Notes: generated by a model from the letters alone, not told the origin. Positions 54,114 to 63,538 are shown, numbered from the stretch's first letter. The stretch: DNA of 64,000 nucleotides from Hydrogenophaga sp. PBL-H3 (GCF_010104355.1 NZ_CP044972.1:1674001-1738000); one strand, 5' to 3'. Made by a program: numbers and translations.

Positions 54114-55168
54114 TGAGTGAAGCGCCCCGGCTGGTCAGCACCTGGTTTGACGGCCACAGCCCGCGCGCGCAGGTCTGCGAGCTGCGCATCGAGGGTGATG
54201 AACTTGTGCTCACGGTGGATGGCGGGGAACGCCGCTATCGGGTGCGGCAGGTGCGTTGGGCAGAACGCCGTTCGCACGGTCAGCGCCAGAGCGAGCTGCC
54301 CGACGGCGGCCTGATCCAGCACGCCGAGGCCGGTGAGTGGGACGCCTGGCGGCAGGCCAGCGGCCAGCGCGACGGCGCGGTGGTGGGCTGGATGCAGAGC
54401 TGGCGCGCCACGCTGGTGGCCATGGTGGCCACCGCGCTGTTTCTGGGGGCGGCCTGGACCTGGGGCGTACCCTGGCTGAGCCAGGCCTTGGCGCACCAGA
54501 TACCACAGTCGCTGGAGGCCCGCCTGGGTGAACAGGGCATGCAGCAGCTGGAGCGCCTGTTCCTGCAGCCCAGCGCACTACCGGTGCATCGGCAGGAAGC
54601 GCTGCGTGCCCGGTTCAAGTCGGCCGTGGAACGCGCCCATCCGCAGGGCGATGCACCAGCCTGGCGGCTTGCCTTTCACCGGTCCAAGGTCCTGGGTGCC
54701 AACGCGTTTGCATTGCCGGGTAGTCACATCGTGATCACGGACGATCTGGTGAACCTGCTGGCCGACCGGCCGGAGGCCATCGTGGGCGTGCTGGCGCACG
54801 AGCTCGGTCATGTGCAGCACCGTGACGGGCTCGACCTGATGGTGCGCGCGAGCCTGGTCAGTGCGCTGGTGGGCGTGGTGCTGGGCGATGCCAGCGGCTT
54901 CCTGGCCACGGTGCCCGCCACCCTGGCCACACAAGCCTATTCCCGAGATGCCGAGCGCGCCGCCGACGCTTTTGCCGCGCGATTGCTCGACCAGAGCGGT
55001 GTGTCCCCATCGGTCATGGTCGTGTTCTTCGAGCGCATCCAGCAACTGGAAAAGACTGCAGACCCGGACGATGACGGCGAGCAAGGCAGCCCGCTTCCGA
55101 TCGCCATTTCCAGCCACCCCGACCACGAGGAGCGCATCCGCTTCTTTCGCGACTGGCGGCCCGGCTGA
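54113..55168 (+). CDS. M48 family membrane metallopeptidase
   Basis: A 351-residue protein with an N-terminal soluble region of about 90 residues, one strong helix (SWRATLVAMVATALFLGAAW) and an M48 peptidase domain. The zinc site HELGHVQHRD is near residue 229, and the third ligand is probably the Glu in SRDAERAADAFAARLL. The active domain is likely on the periplasmic side. It is coupled to the DUF898 gene by an overlapping stop and start, so the two probably form a functional pair in membrane quality control; that link is inferred. Confidence 0.92.
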   Translation: MSEAPRLVSTWFDGHSPRAQVCELRIEGDELVLTVDGGERRYRVRQVRWAERRSHGQRQSELPDGGLIQHAEAGEWDAWRQASGQRDGAVVGWMQSWRATLVAMVATALFLGAAWTWGVPWLSQALAHQIPQSLEARLGEQGMQQLERLFLQPSALPVHRQEALRARFKSAVERAHPQGDAPAWRLAFHRSKVLGANAFALPGSHIVITDDLVNLLADRPEAIVGVLAHELGHVQHRDGLDLMVRASLVSALVGVVLGDASGFLATVPATLATQAYSRDAERAADAFAARLLDQSGVSPSVMVVFFERIQQLEKTADPDDDGEQGSPLPIAISSHPDHEERIRFFRDWRPG

Positions 55169-55187
55169 GGGGCGCCGACGGCCGTGG

Positions 55188-56324
55188 CTACAACACCAGC
55201 CGCTGCGCGTAACCCGTCATCTCCAGATAGCCGCGCCCCACGCGGCGGCCGTTGCTCTCGAACAGGTCTGACAGACCCTCCCAGTACACCGTGCCGGTGC
55301 CCTGGCGGCTGTCGAGTTCCTGCGGGTCGATCACCGCCTTGACCGTGTAGAAATCGGCCGGTGTGCGGATCAGCCATTCCACCGGGTACTTCGCCCGGGT
55401 GAGCGGGCTGGTCCAGAACCGTTGCGGTTTGAAGTCGACCTCGCCTGGCCGGAAGCGGTAGATGTCGGTGGGACTCTGAGCGCTGCCCGCCGCGCGAAAC
55501 GAACCACCCGCCCAGACCTTGCTGCCGTCCGCGCGGCGCAGCTGAAACGCGGTCAGGCTGTGGCCATCAAACAGGTTCATGCCGATCCAGTCCCAGCCCA
55601 CGGCCTCGGGGTGCAGCAGCGCTTCGCTCCATTCGTGGTCGAGCCAGGCCGTGCCACGCACGTCGAAGCGTTGACCGTGGATACCCAGCGTTCCTTGCAC
55701 CGCCAGGTGGGGCTGCGACACGTAGAAGCTCGCCTGTGACGCATCGGGCCCCTTGCGCGAAAAACCTTCGTCCCCCTGCAACAACCAGGCCTGCAGCGGA
55801 CGTGCGACGAGGTCGATGCTCAGCGCGTCGCCATCGATGCGGGTGCTGTAGCGGCCGTCCGGTGTGCGGGTGATGTGCCAGTCGCGCAGCACCACGCGGG
55901 TGTCGGCTTCGCTGGCGAAGACACCGCGCTCGGGCTGAGCGGAGGGCTCGCCGTTCCAGCGCGCGATGCGCTGGTCGTGCAGGAGCTTGCCGCCTTGCAC
56001 GTCGGTGATGGCGGCGTGGGCAAACAGCAGGTGTCGGGCCGCCAGTCGGCTTTGCAGGGCCTGTGTGCCGTCCACGCGGCTGCGGAAGAACGTGACCTGG
56101 AAGCCGAACCCGCGGCCCTTCTCGTCCTGGGCATGGCCGGTGAGGTACCACCACTCGGTGCGGGTGTCGTTGTGCGTGCCGTGGTCGCGCGGGAACACCA
56201 GCGGGCGGGGTTGCAGTGCGTTGCCAGGACGGTGAGGGGCTTGTGCTTGAGCGTGCGGGAAGGCGAGGGCGCCCGCCGATGCGATCAAGAGGTTGCGGCG
56301 CAGGCAATTCAATGCGAGTTTCAT
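55188..56324 (-). CDS. AttH/CrtC-like lipocalin-fold hydrolase, exported
   Basis: A 378-residue protein with an N-terminal signal of twin-arginine character (RRNLLIASAGALAFPHAQAQ). The mature part contains THNDTRTEWWYLTGHAQDEK, FFRSRVDGTQALQSR and GTAWLDHEWSEALLHPEAVGW, the pattern of the AttH/carotenoid 1,2-hydratase-like lipocalin family. Relatives are often encoded with an FtsX-type ABC permease, as here (overlap TGATG). A role in outer-membrane lipid or polysaccharide handling is possible but unproven. Confidence 0.88.
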   Translation of the reverse strand: MKLALNCLRRNLLIASAGALAFPHAQAQAPHRPGNALQPRPLVFPRDHGTHNDTRTEWWYLTGHAQDEKGRGFGFQVTFFRSRVDGTQALQSRLAARHLLFAHAAITDVQGGKLLHDQRIARWNGEPSAQPERGVFASEADTRVVLRDWHITRTPDGRYSTRIDGDALSIDLVARPLQAWLLQGDEGFSRKGPDASQASFYVSQPHLAVQGTLGIHGQRFDVRGTAWLDHEWSEALLHPEAVGWDWIGMNLFDGHSLTAFQLRRADGSKVWAGGSFRAAGSAQSPTDIYRFRPGEVDFKPQRFWTSPLTRAKYPVEWLIRTPADFYTVKAVIDPQELDSRQGTGTVYWEGLSDLFESNGRRVGRGYLEMTGYAQRLVL

Positions 56325-58894
56325 CACCAGTCCTCCTTCACCGCACGCACCGCATCGCGGCTCGCCGCCGCCTGCCCGGCCAGCCACGCGGTGAGCGTGC
56401 CTGCTGCGACCACGGCCGCGCACAGCGCGAGCAGGCGGGCCCAGGGCAGCACCAGGTCCATGGTCCAGTGAAAGCTCTGCGGATTGACCACGTGCACCAG
56501 CACCAGGCTCACCGCCAGACCCAGCGCCAGGCCGGCGAGTGCACCCAGCAGCGTCCAGGCCAGGCCTTCCAGCGCCACCACACACAGGATCTGCCCTCGC
56601 GTGAGGCCCAGGTGCGCCAGCAGGCCGAACTCACGCCGTCGCGCCAGCACCTGCGCGCTGAAGCTGGCCGCCACGCCAAACAGGCCGATGCCGATGGCCA
56701 CTGCCTGCAGCCACACGGTGACGGCGAAGCTGCGGTCGAAAATGCGCAGCGACACCGCGCGGATCTGGCTCGCCGAGGCGAACTCGATCAGGCCGCCAGC
56801 ACCTTCGCTGGAGGCCAGCGCGCGGATGCGTTCACGCAGCGCGTTCTCGTCCGTGCCGGCAGCGAGGTGCAGCGCGAGGTCGTTCACGCGTGCATCACCC
56901 GTCAGGCGCACGAAGTCGCTGCGGTCCATGGCCACGCTGCCGTGCTGGCGCGCGTAGTCGCGCCACACACCCGCCACGAAAAAGCGGGTCCCACGCACTT
57001 TCGGCTCTGCAAAGGCCTGCGCCAGACTCGGCAGCCACCCGCCGGGCCGCGCGCCGTAGAGGTCCACCATGGCCTCACTCACGTACACGGTGATGACGCT
57101 TTCACCTTCGGCCGCTGGCGGGGCGGGCAGCGGGTTGCCCACCAGCGGCAGGCTCAGCGCGGAGCCGGGGGTCATGTTCAGCGGGCGCACGAGCAGCACC
57201 ACAGCCGGGCGCACCGGGTCCAGCTGCACCGGTGTGGCGCGCAGCGTGTCCATGCGCGCCACACCTTCCATGCGCGCCACCGCCTCCACGAAGTCCGTGG
57301 GCAGATGGGCCGTGTCGTTGCCGGTGTTCCCGCTGCTGCGCACATACAGCTGCGCGGGCAGCACCGCGTCAAGCCATTGCGTGACCGATTCGCGAAAGCT
57401 CGCCACCATCACCGTGAGCGCGACGGACAAGGCCAGGCTGGCGACCACGCCGCTGGTGGCCACGGCGGCGGTCTCGCGCAGGCGGCGCGCCCGCTCCACC
57501 GCCAGCACCGGCAGCGCATGCCGTGCGATGTGGGGCGCGATGCGGTCGAGCAGCCAGCCCACCGCCAGCGGCAGCGCCGCGATGCCGCCCACCAGCAGCA
57601 GCCCCACCGAGAGGTACGCGGCCAGCGGAATGCCGGCCACCGGGGGCGCCCAGGCCAGGGCCGCCGCCAGCGCCACCAGGGCCAGGGCCAGCGTGTGTCG
57701 GCGCGCGCCCGGGCGCACCGGCGCGCCCAGCCCTTTCAAGGCCAGTGCCGGCGCCATGCGGGCGGTGGCCTGCGCGGGCCACCAGCCGCCCAACACCGAG
57801 GCCACCACGCCCAGGACGCCATAGACCAGCGCGGCCCAGGCGCTCCATTGCAGGGGTGGCGCCACGCCGGAGAAATAGCCCCCGCCCAGATCGCCACCCA
57901 GCAGCTTGAGCGCGAGTGCGGCCAGCGCCGTGCCCAGCGCAATGCCCAGGGCACTGCCCAGCAGGCCCAGCAGAGCCGATTCGGCCAGCACCAGGCGCAG
58001 GCGCGCGTCGCTTGAGAGGCCCAGCACGCCCAGCAAAGCGAACTGCGGCTGGCGCCGCGCCACCGACAGCGAGAGCACCGAAAACACGAGGAAGGCGCCG
58101 GTGAAGAGCGCCACCAGCGCCAGCACGGTGAGGTTGACCCGGTAGGCGCGCGAGAGGTTGCTCACGCGTTCACCCGACTGCTCGGGCCGCTGCGCCATCA
58201 CCTGGGCGGGCAAGGCGAGTGAGGCCAGCACCGCGTCCGCCTGAGCACCGGGCAGCAGACGCAGGTCAATGCGGCTGAGCTGGCCCGCGCGGTCCATGAG
58301 GTCTTGCGCGGCGGCCACGTCCATCACCAGCAGCGGCGCCCCCGGTGCGTTCACCCGGCCGGCCACGCGCACGCTGCGCAGGGCCAGGCCGCTTTGCAGT
58401 TGCAGCGTGCTGGTGGCGCCCACCGCCTGCAGCGCGGCGGCATTCAGGAACACCGCATCGGGCGCAAACAGCTCGAAGCGGCGCGTCTGGGTGTTGTCGG
58501 TGGCGGCCTCGGGGATCGGCATCAGCGCAGGCGAGAGGCCCGCGACCACCAGCGCGTCCACCCCCAGCAGCTTCACGGCCACGCGTTCGCCACCGGGCAG
58601 CACGGCCTGCGTGGGCAGTTCCAGCACCGGGCTGGCCAGCGCCACGCCCGGGTGGGCGGCCACCCGGTCCAGCAAGGTGTCGGGCAACAGTCCCTGGCGG
58701 GCTCGCAGCTCCAGATCGGGCTGGCCGTTTACCGAACTCACCGCGCTGGAGAACTCGGCGAGTGCAGAGGCATTGATGAGGTGCACCGCGAAAGCCAGTG
58801 CCACGCCCAGCATCACGGCCACCACGGCCGAGGCGTTGCGCCAAGGGTGGTGGCGCAACTCTTGCAAGGAAAACGTGGAGAGCAGCGCGCGCAT
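56324..58894 (-). CDS. ABC transporter permease, FtsX/MacB-like, two-domain
   Basis: An 856-residue membrane protein with an N-terminal helix (NASAVVAVMLGVALAFAVHL) and a large periplasmic region. Two sets of FtsX-type helices follow: one around residues 260-400 and one at the C-terminus, ending with VSLVLVHVVNPQSFHWTMDL and VAAGTLTAWLAGQAAASRD. Such permeases work with a LolD-like ATPase in mechanotransmission or lipoprotein/lipid transport. No ATPase gene lies next to it in this window. I take ATG 58894 (MRALLSTFSLQELRHHPWRN) rather than the longer frame to 58993. Confidence 0.88.
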   Translation of the reverse strand: MRALLSTFSLQELRHHPWRNASAVVAVMLGVALAFAVHLINASALAEFSSAVSSVNGQPDLELRARQGLLPDTLLDRVAAHPGVALASPVLELPTQAVLPGGERVAVKLLGVDALVVAGLSPALMPIPEAATDNTQTRRFELFAPDAVFLNAAALQAVGATSTLQLQSGLALRSVRVAGRVNAPGAPLLVMDVAAAQDLMDRAGQLSRIDLRLLPGAQADAVLASLALPAQVMAQRPEQSGERVSNLSRAYRVNLTVLALVALFTGAFLVFSVLSLSVARRQPQFALLGVLGLSSDARLRLVLAESALLGLLGSALGIALGTALAALALKLLGGDLGGGYFSGVAPPLQWSAWAALVYGVLGVVASVLGGWWPAQATARMAPALALKGLGAPVRPGARRHTLALALVALAAALAWAPPVAGIPLAAYLSVGLLLVGGIAALPLAVGWLLDRIAPHIARHALPVLAVERARRLRETAAVATSGVVASLALSVALTVMVASFRESVTQWLDAVLPAQLYVRSSGNTGNDTAHLPTDFVEAVARMEGVARMDTLRATPVQLDPVRPAVVLLVRPLNMTPGSALSLPLVGNPLPAPPAAEGESVITVYVSEAMVDLYGARPGGWLPSLAQAFAEPKVRGTRFFVAGVWRDYARQHGSVAMDRSDFVRLTGDARVNDLALHLAAGTDENALRERIRALASSEGAGGLIEFASASQIRAVSLRIFDRSFAVTVWLQAVAIGIGLFGVAASFSAQVLARRREFGLLAHLGLTRGQILCVVALEGLAWTLLGALAGLALGLAVSLVLVHVVNPQSFHWTMDLVLPWARLLALCAAVVAAGTLTAWLAGQAAASRDAVRAVKEDW

Positions 58895-59081
58895 GGCGTT
58901 CGAGCTTACGCCCATGGCCTTGTCCGGTTGGAACGCGGGACAAGGTGCCTTGGCGCACAGAAGACCCCGGTGCAGGCGCGTAACATCTTTCATCCATCGA
59001 GGCTTTTCTCACCGTCCCACAGCGAACACCCACGCTGCCACCTGCCCACTCGGCCGGTCCACTAATTCTTCACGGTGACCC

Positions 59082-59975
59082 ATGGTTCGCATCCACCTCG
59101 CCATCGACCTGCAATACCAGGTCAACCACCCCAGCGCCGACTTCATCTTCAATGTGCAAGCCGCCCATGCACCGCAGCAGACCGTGGTGTGGGAAGAGCT
59201 GCAGGTCAGCCAACCCGTGCCCATGGTCTCGCACACCGACGCCGCCACGCGCACACGCATCCTTCGCCTGACCGCCAGCCCCGGGCCGCTGCATTTGCGT
59301 TACCGCGCCACGCTGGACATCGTTCACCACGTCGCCCAGCCCGACAGCGTGTTCGAGACACCCATCAGCCAGCTGCCGGCCGAGGTGCTGACCTACATCT
59401 ACCCCAGCCGCTACTGCCAGTCGGACTGCGTGACCGCCATGGCCACCACGCTTTTCGGCCACCTGCCGCCGGGCTACCGCCGCGTGGAGGCGATTCAGAA
59501 CTGGGTGCAAAGCCAGGTGAAGTTCGAGTCGAACACCAGCAACTCCATGACCTCGGCACTGGACACGCTCAACGACCACAAAGGGGTGTGCCGCGATTTC
59601 GCGCACCTCATGATCGCCTTCTGCCGCGCGCTCAACATCCCGGCGCGTTTCACCACCGCCATCGACTTCGGCGCCGATCCGGCCCTGGGCCCGACCGACT
59701 TCCACGCTTATGTGGAGGCCTATCTCGGCCACCGCTGGTACCTGTTTGATCCCTCGGGCACCGCCATCCCCATGGGGTTCGTGCGCATCGGCACCGGTCG
59801 CGACGCGGCCGACGCCTCGTTTGCCACCATCTTCGGCCCGGTGACGGCCCACGCCCCGCGCATCGACATCTCGGCACAAACGCACCCGGGCCATGGCTGG
59901 CACATGCCGGTGCGCCGTCCCGAGGCCCTGTCCACCGATTCCGCCTTCACCTGGAACGCCGTCGACGCAGCCTGA
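59082..59975 (+). CDS. transglutaminase-like cysteine peptidase-fold protein
   Basis: A 297-residue soluble protein with an N-terminal beta-rich bacterial transglutaminase domain and a core carrying the catalytic triad. The Cys is in DHKGVCRDFAHLMIAFCRAL, the His in PTDFHAYVEAYLG and the Asp in WYLFDPSGTAIP. Bacterial members may be peptidases or amidases rather than cross-linking enzymes. It has no signal peptide. It is divergent from the ABC permease, with 187 bases between them. Substrate unknown. Confidence 0.9.
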   Translation: MVRIHLAIDLQYQVNHPSADFIFNVQAAHAPQQTVVWEELQVSQPVPMVSHTDAATRTRILRLTASPGPLHLRYRATLDIVHHVAQPDSVFETPISQLPAEVLTYIYPSRYCQSDCVTAMATTLFGHLPPGYRRVEAIQNWVQSQVKFESNTSNSMTSALDTLNDHKGVCRDFAHLMIAFCRALNIPARFTTAIDFGADPALGPTDFHAYVEAYLGHRWYLFDPSGTAIPMGFVRIGTGRDAADASFATIFGPVTAHAPRIDISAQTHPGHGWHMPVRRPEALSTDSAFTWNAVDAA

Positions 59976-60041
59976 CTCCCGCGGGCCCTTGTGGCCTAAT
60001 AGGGGGTTCCGTCATTTTTGCAACTTTCTCAGGATCCAGTC

Positions 60042-60212
60042 ATGGGCAACAAAATCGTCACCGAAGCCGACCGCAAAGCCACCCCCCGCCCCACGCCCAT
60101 CGCCGGCGTGTCCCTGACCTCCCCTGGCCGTGGCCAGCGCGTGAGCCTGGAGCGTGGCGTGGCCACCCGCAGCAAGAAGAACCCCGGCAAGCGCTCCAAG
60201 AAGGGCGGCTGA
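60042..60212 (+). CDS. 56-residue basic protein of unknown function
   Basis: A short open frame starting MGNKIVTEADRKATPRPTPI and ending in the very basic RSKKNPGKRSKKGG. A weak CAGGAT lies 6 bases upstream of the ATG, and a strong terminator follows 35 bases after the stop. That gives it a complete single-gene unit of its own. The Lys/Arg-rich tail suggests nucleic-acid or ribosome contact. I recognise no family, so this is a hypothetical protein that looks real because of its own signals. Confidence 0.65.
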   Translation: MGNKIVTEADRKATPRPTPIAGVSLTSPGRGQRVSLERGVATRSKKNPGKRSKKGG

Positions 60213-60246
60213 TCGGGCCGGCCCTGGTGGCCGACCTTGCCAAGTT

Positions 60247-60275
60247 GCAAAAAGCCCGCGATGCGGGCTTTTTGC
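60247..60275 (+). terminator. intrinsic terminator after the 56-residue gene
   Basis: GCAAAAAGCCCGC and GCGGGCTTTTTGC form a perfect 13-bp stem with a 3-base loop, including a T run. It works in principle in both directions, but the only gene ending here is the small one. Confidence 0.9.
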
Positions 60276-60362
60276 GTTTGAGCGCACGAAGCCCAACCCT
60301 GGTGCGCGGACTGCACAATGACCGGGACGCCCGCCGGGCGCTGCCACAACAGGAGTGTTCAC

Positions 60363-60710
60363 ATGGGATGGTTTTCCAAAGCACAAGACGGATTCTTCCT
60401 CAGCACCACCACCCCCGAGGGCATCGACCGCTCGCAGTATCTGGGCGTGGTCAACGGTGAAGCCATCATCGGCGCCAACATCTTTCGCGACATGTTCTCG
60501 TCGGTGCGCGACGTGGTGGGCGGGCGGGCCGGGGGCTACGAACGTGCACTCTCGGGCGCGCGCGACGCGGCGGTGGAAGACCTCGTCGAGGCCGCGCGCG
60601 AGATGGGCGCCAATGCCGTGATCGGCATCGACTTCGACTACGAAGTGCTGGGCGAGACCAACGGGATGATGATGGTGGCGGTGAGCGGCACGGCGGTGAA
60701 ACTGGGCTGA
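60363..60710 (+). CDS. YbjQ family (DUF74) protein
   Basis: A 115-residue protein of the YbjQ/DUF74 family. The start FFLSTTTPEGIDRSQYLGVV, the GEAIIGANIFRDMFSSVRD segment and EAAREMGANAVIGIDFDYEV are diagnostic. The family forms a pentameric or larger ring and is annotated as possibly metal-binding; its real role is unknown. AGGAG precedes the ATG at 60363. It is convergent with the MltB-like gene. Confidence 0.93.
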   Translation: MGWFSKAQDGFFLSTTTPEGIDRSQYLGVVNGEAIIGANIFRDMFSSVRDVVGGRAGGYERALSGARDAAVEDLVEAAREMGANAVIGIDFDYEVLGETNGMMMVAVSGTAVKLG

Positions 60711-60726
60711 GTGCCCGGCCGCTGAC

Positions 60727-61917
60727 TCAGCCGCCCCGCAAGGCCTTCAGCAACTTCTGCCCGGCGCGCCCGCTGGCCTCCTGGCCCAGGCGTTCCTGCT
60801 CCACGCGGATCGCCACGCGGCTCTTGTCGCCCAGCATGCCGTCCACCGTGCCGATGTCGTGGCCGCGTGCCACAAGCAATGTTTGCACTTCGCGGCGCTC
60901 CGCGCGCGAGAGGCCCGGGTCGTCGGTGGGCCACGGTGTGGTGAACACAGCGCCGCCGCGCAACCGGTCGGCCAGGTGGGCGATGGCCAGGCCGTAGCTC
61001 TCGGCGGCGTTGTAGCTGTAGATCGCGTCGAAATTGCGCAGCACCAGGAAGGCCGGCCCTTGCGCTCCGGCGGGTGTCATGAGGCCGGCGCTGCCGGTGG
61101 CGGGCAGGGCCGTGCCGTCCACGCGCTTGACGCCGCGCGCGGCCCACTCACCCATGGCGCGTTTGCTGCGTCGGCCTTCGCCGGCGGTGCCGAAGCCTTC
61201 GGGCAGCTTCACTTCAAAGCCCCAGGGCTGGCCACTCTGCCAGCCCGCCTTGGCCAGAAAGTTGGCGGTGGAGGCCAGCGCGTCGCTGGTGCTGTCCATC
61301 AGGTCGGCCCGGCCGTCGCCGTCGAAGTCCACCGCGAGGCGCTCGAAGGTGCTCGGCATGAATTGCGTATGGCCAAAAGCGCCCGCCCACGAACCCACGA
61401 AACGCTCGGGCGCGATGTGCCCGGCCTGCAGGATGCGCAGCGCCGAAAACAGCTCGGTGCGGAAATACGCCTGCCGCCGACCGAAGCACGAGAGCGTGCC
61501 CAGCGACTGCACCAGCGGCGACTTGCCGAAGGTCTGGCCGAAATTGCTCTCGACACCCCAGACCGCCACCACCGTGGCCGGGTCCACACCGTATTTCTCG
61601 CTCACCCGCGCCAGCGTCTCGGCGTGGCGCTGCAGCAGGGCGCGGCCTTCCGTCACACGCTCTTCGTCCACCAGGCCGGCGAGGTAGTCCCAGATGGCGG
61701 TGCGGAACTCGGGCTGGAAGTTGAGCTTGTCGATCACGCTCATGTCGGGCGCGAGGTTCTGCGTGTGCAGCGCAAAGGTCTCGTCGCGCACGCCGGCAGC
61801 GCGCGCGGGTGCGCGCAGCGTGCTCAGGCAGTTGTCGAATTCGGGGGTGGGTGTTTGTGCCCAGGTGGGTGCTGCCAGCAAGGCGGTACAGAGAAGCAGT
61901 GGATTGCGAAGATTCAT
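60727..61917 (-). CDS. lytic murein transglycosylase, MltB family
   Basis: A 396-residue exported enzyme. A signal peptide (MNLRNPLLLCTALLAAPTWA) is followed by the SLT2/MltB domain with the catalytic Glu in VVAVWGVESNFGQTFGKSPL. The ARNP-like core SFGHTQFMPSTF is represented here by AFGHTQFMPSTFERLAVDFD. The C-terminal 60 residues are a peptidoglycan-binding domain (ERREVQTLLVARGHDIGTVD). It cleaves glycan strands to form 1,6-anhydro-muropeptides. No lipobox Cys is visible, so it is a soluble periplasmic form. ATG 61917 is set by the signal peptide. Confidence 0.93.
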   Translation of the reverse strand: MNLRNPLLLCTALLAAPTWAQTPTPEFDNCLSTLRAPARAAGVRDETFALHTQNLAPDMSVIDKLNFQPEFRTAIWDYLAGLVDEERVTEGRALLQRHAETLARVSEKYGVDPATVVAVWGVESNFGQTFGKSPLVQSLGTLSCFGRRQAYFRTELFSALRILQAGHIAPERFVGSWAGAFGHTQFMPSTFERLAVDFDGDGRADLMDSTSDALASTANFLAKAGWQSGQPWGFEVKLPEGFGTAGEGRRSKRAMGEWAARGVKRVDGTALPATGSAGLMTPAGAQGPAFLVLRNFDAIYSYNAAESYGLAIAHLADRLRGGAVFTTPWPTDDPGLSRAERREVQTLLVARGHDIGTVDGMLGDKSRVAIRVEQERLGQEASGRAGQKLLKALRGG

Positions 61918-61972
61918 CGGGGTGAGAGTGGTGAGGAACGGCCGCGTTCCCTCGGCCGTGTGTGCGGTTGTT

Positions 61973-63337
61973 TCAGGCCGCCCAGGTGCTGCCGTGTTCC
62001 GGTACGAGCGCTTGCCAGCGCAGTTCGGTCTCGATGCGGTGGCGCAGCCGGTCGGAGGCTTCCATGTCACCGTGCGTGACGAACACGCGGCGCGGCGGCT
62101 GGGGCAGGGCGCGCAGCCAGGCCATCAGCTGCCCGGCGTCGGCGTGCGCCGAAGCGGACTTGAGTTGCACGACCTCGGCGCGCACCGGCAGATCTTGCCC
62201 GTGGATGCGCAGCTGCGTGCCGCCATTGGCCAGTGTGGCGCCGCGCGTGCCTGGCGCCTGGTAGCCAGTGAGCAGCACCATGTTGCGGTGATCGCCGAGG
62301 TATTGCACCAGGTGGTGCAGCACACGTCCGCCGGTGGCCATGCCGCTGGCGGCCAGGATCACCTTGGGGCCGTGCTGGCGTGCGATCGCCTTGGACTCGT
62401 CGGCTGTGCGCGCCATCTTCGCCACCTGCGCCATGGCGTGGCATTGCGCAGCGTTCAGGCGATGCTCGCCCAGGTGGCGCGCAAACAGTTCGGTGCTGTG
62501 GATCGCCATCGGGCTGTCAAGGTAAACGGGCAGGCTGTGCGGCAGCTGGCCCGATGCCTTGAGCTGGGCGATGGCGTGCAGCAATGCTTGCGCGCGGCCC
62601 ACGGCAAACACCGGGACCACGGCCGTGCCGCCCCGAGCCGAGGCCCGTTGCAGTGCGGGAGCAAGTTCGGCGATCACGTCTTCGTCCGGATGGTCGCGGT
62701 CGCCGTAGGTGGATTCGCACACCACCACGTCGGCGGTGGGGGGCGCGTCGGGTGCGAGCATGAGTGCGTCGTCGGGCCGCCCGAGGTCGCCCGAGAACAG
62801 GATGCGCCGACCCCCCACCTCCAGCAGCAGGCTGGCCGCGCCCAGGATGTGGCCGGCGCCCGAGAAGCGCGCAGTCCAGCCGCGCAGTGGCTCGAAAGCC
62901 TGGTGCATGGGCACGGTGCGAAACAGCTTCAGGCTCTGCAGTGCGTCGCTCTCGGTGTAGAGCGGCAGCGCGGGCGCGTGTTTGGAGAAGCCCTTGCGGT
63001 TGGCAAACGCCGCGTCTTCTTCTTGAATGTGCCCGCTGTCGGGCAACAGGATCTGCGCCAGATCGCGCGTGGCCGGCGTGGCCCACACCTTGCCGTGAAA
63101 TCCCTCCTTGGCCAGCAGCGGCAGATACCCGCTGTGGTCCAGGTGCGCATGGGTCAGCAGCACGGCGCCGATGTGGTTGGGCATCACCGGCAGCGGGTCG
63201 CGGTTGCGCAGGCGCAGCTGCTTGTAGCCCTGGAACAGACCGCAGTCGACCAGCAGGCTCTGGCCGTCGTGTTCGATCAGGTACTTGGAGCCGGTAACGG
63301 TGCCGGCACCGCCGAGAAAACGGATGTGGACGTTCAT
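61973..63337 (-). CDS. beta-CASP metallo-beta-lactamase-fold RNA hydrolase-like protein
   Basis: A 454-residue enzyme of the MBL/beta-CASP family, related to Ysh1/CPSF73-type nucleases. The start MNVHIRFLGGAGTVTGSKYL precedes the metal motif LTHAHLDHSGYLPLL. The beta-CASP region has VVPVFAVGRAQALLHAI and ILAASGMATGGRVLHHL. The final histidine motif is in SASAHADAGQLMAWL. Likely acts on RNA in the cytoplasm, but the substrate is not known. A second ATG three codons upstream (63346) is possible. Confidence 0.9.
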   Translation of the reverse strand: MNVHIRFLGGAGTVTGSKYLIEHDGQSLLVDCGLFQGYKQLRLRNRDPLPVMPNHIGAVLLTHAHLDHSGYLPLLAKEGFHGKVWATPATRDLAQILLPDSGHIQEEDAAFANRKGFSKHAPALPLYTESDALQSLKLFRTVPMHQAFEPLRGWTARFSGAGHILGAASLLLEVGGRRILFSGDLGRPDDALMLAPDAPPTADVVVCESTYGDRDHPDEDVIAELAPALQRASARGGTAVVPVFAVGRAQALLHAIAQLKASGQLPHSLPVYLDSPMAIHSTELFARHLGEHRLNAAQCHAMAQVAKMARTADESKAIARQHGPKVILAASGMATGGRVLHHLVQYLGDHRNMVLLTGYQAPGTRGATLANGGTQLRIHGQDLPVRAEVVQLKSASAHADAGQLMAWLRALPQPPRRVFVTHGDMEASDRLRHRIETELRWQALVPEHGSTWAA

Positions 63338-63538
63338 GCGGGGCATCTTACGCCGCGCTGGTCGGTGCAGGTTCAGCGCTGCGGCCCATGTGGGAGACAG
63401 GCTGGGCGGTCTGTACAGCGTTAGAGTGCGGGTTACCCGGCGCGAACTTCGCAAGCCATTGGGCTCTGCCCAACCTGGCCTGGCGTGTGCCCGCACTGCC
63501 TGCCCACCGTGCAGCACCAAACCCCGTTCAAGACCCTC

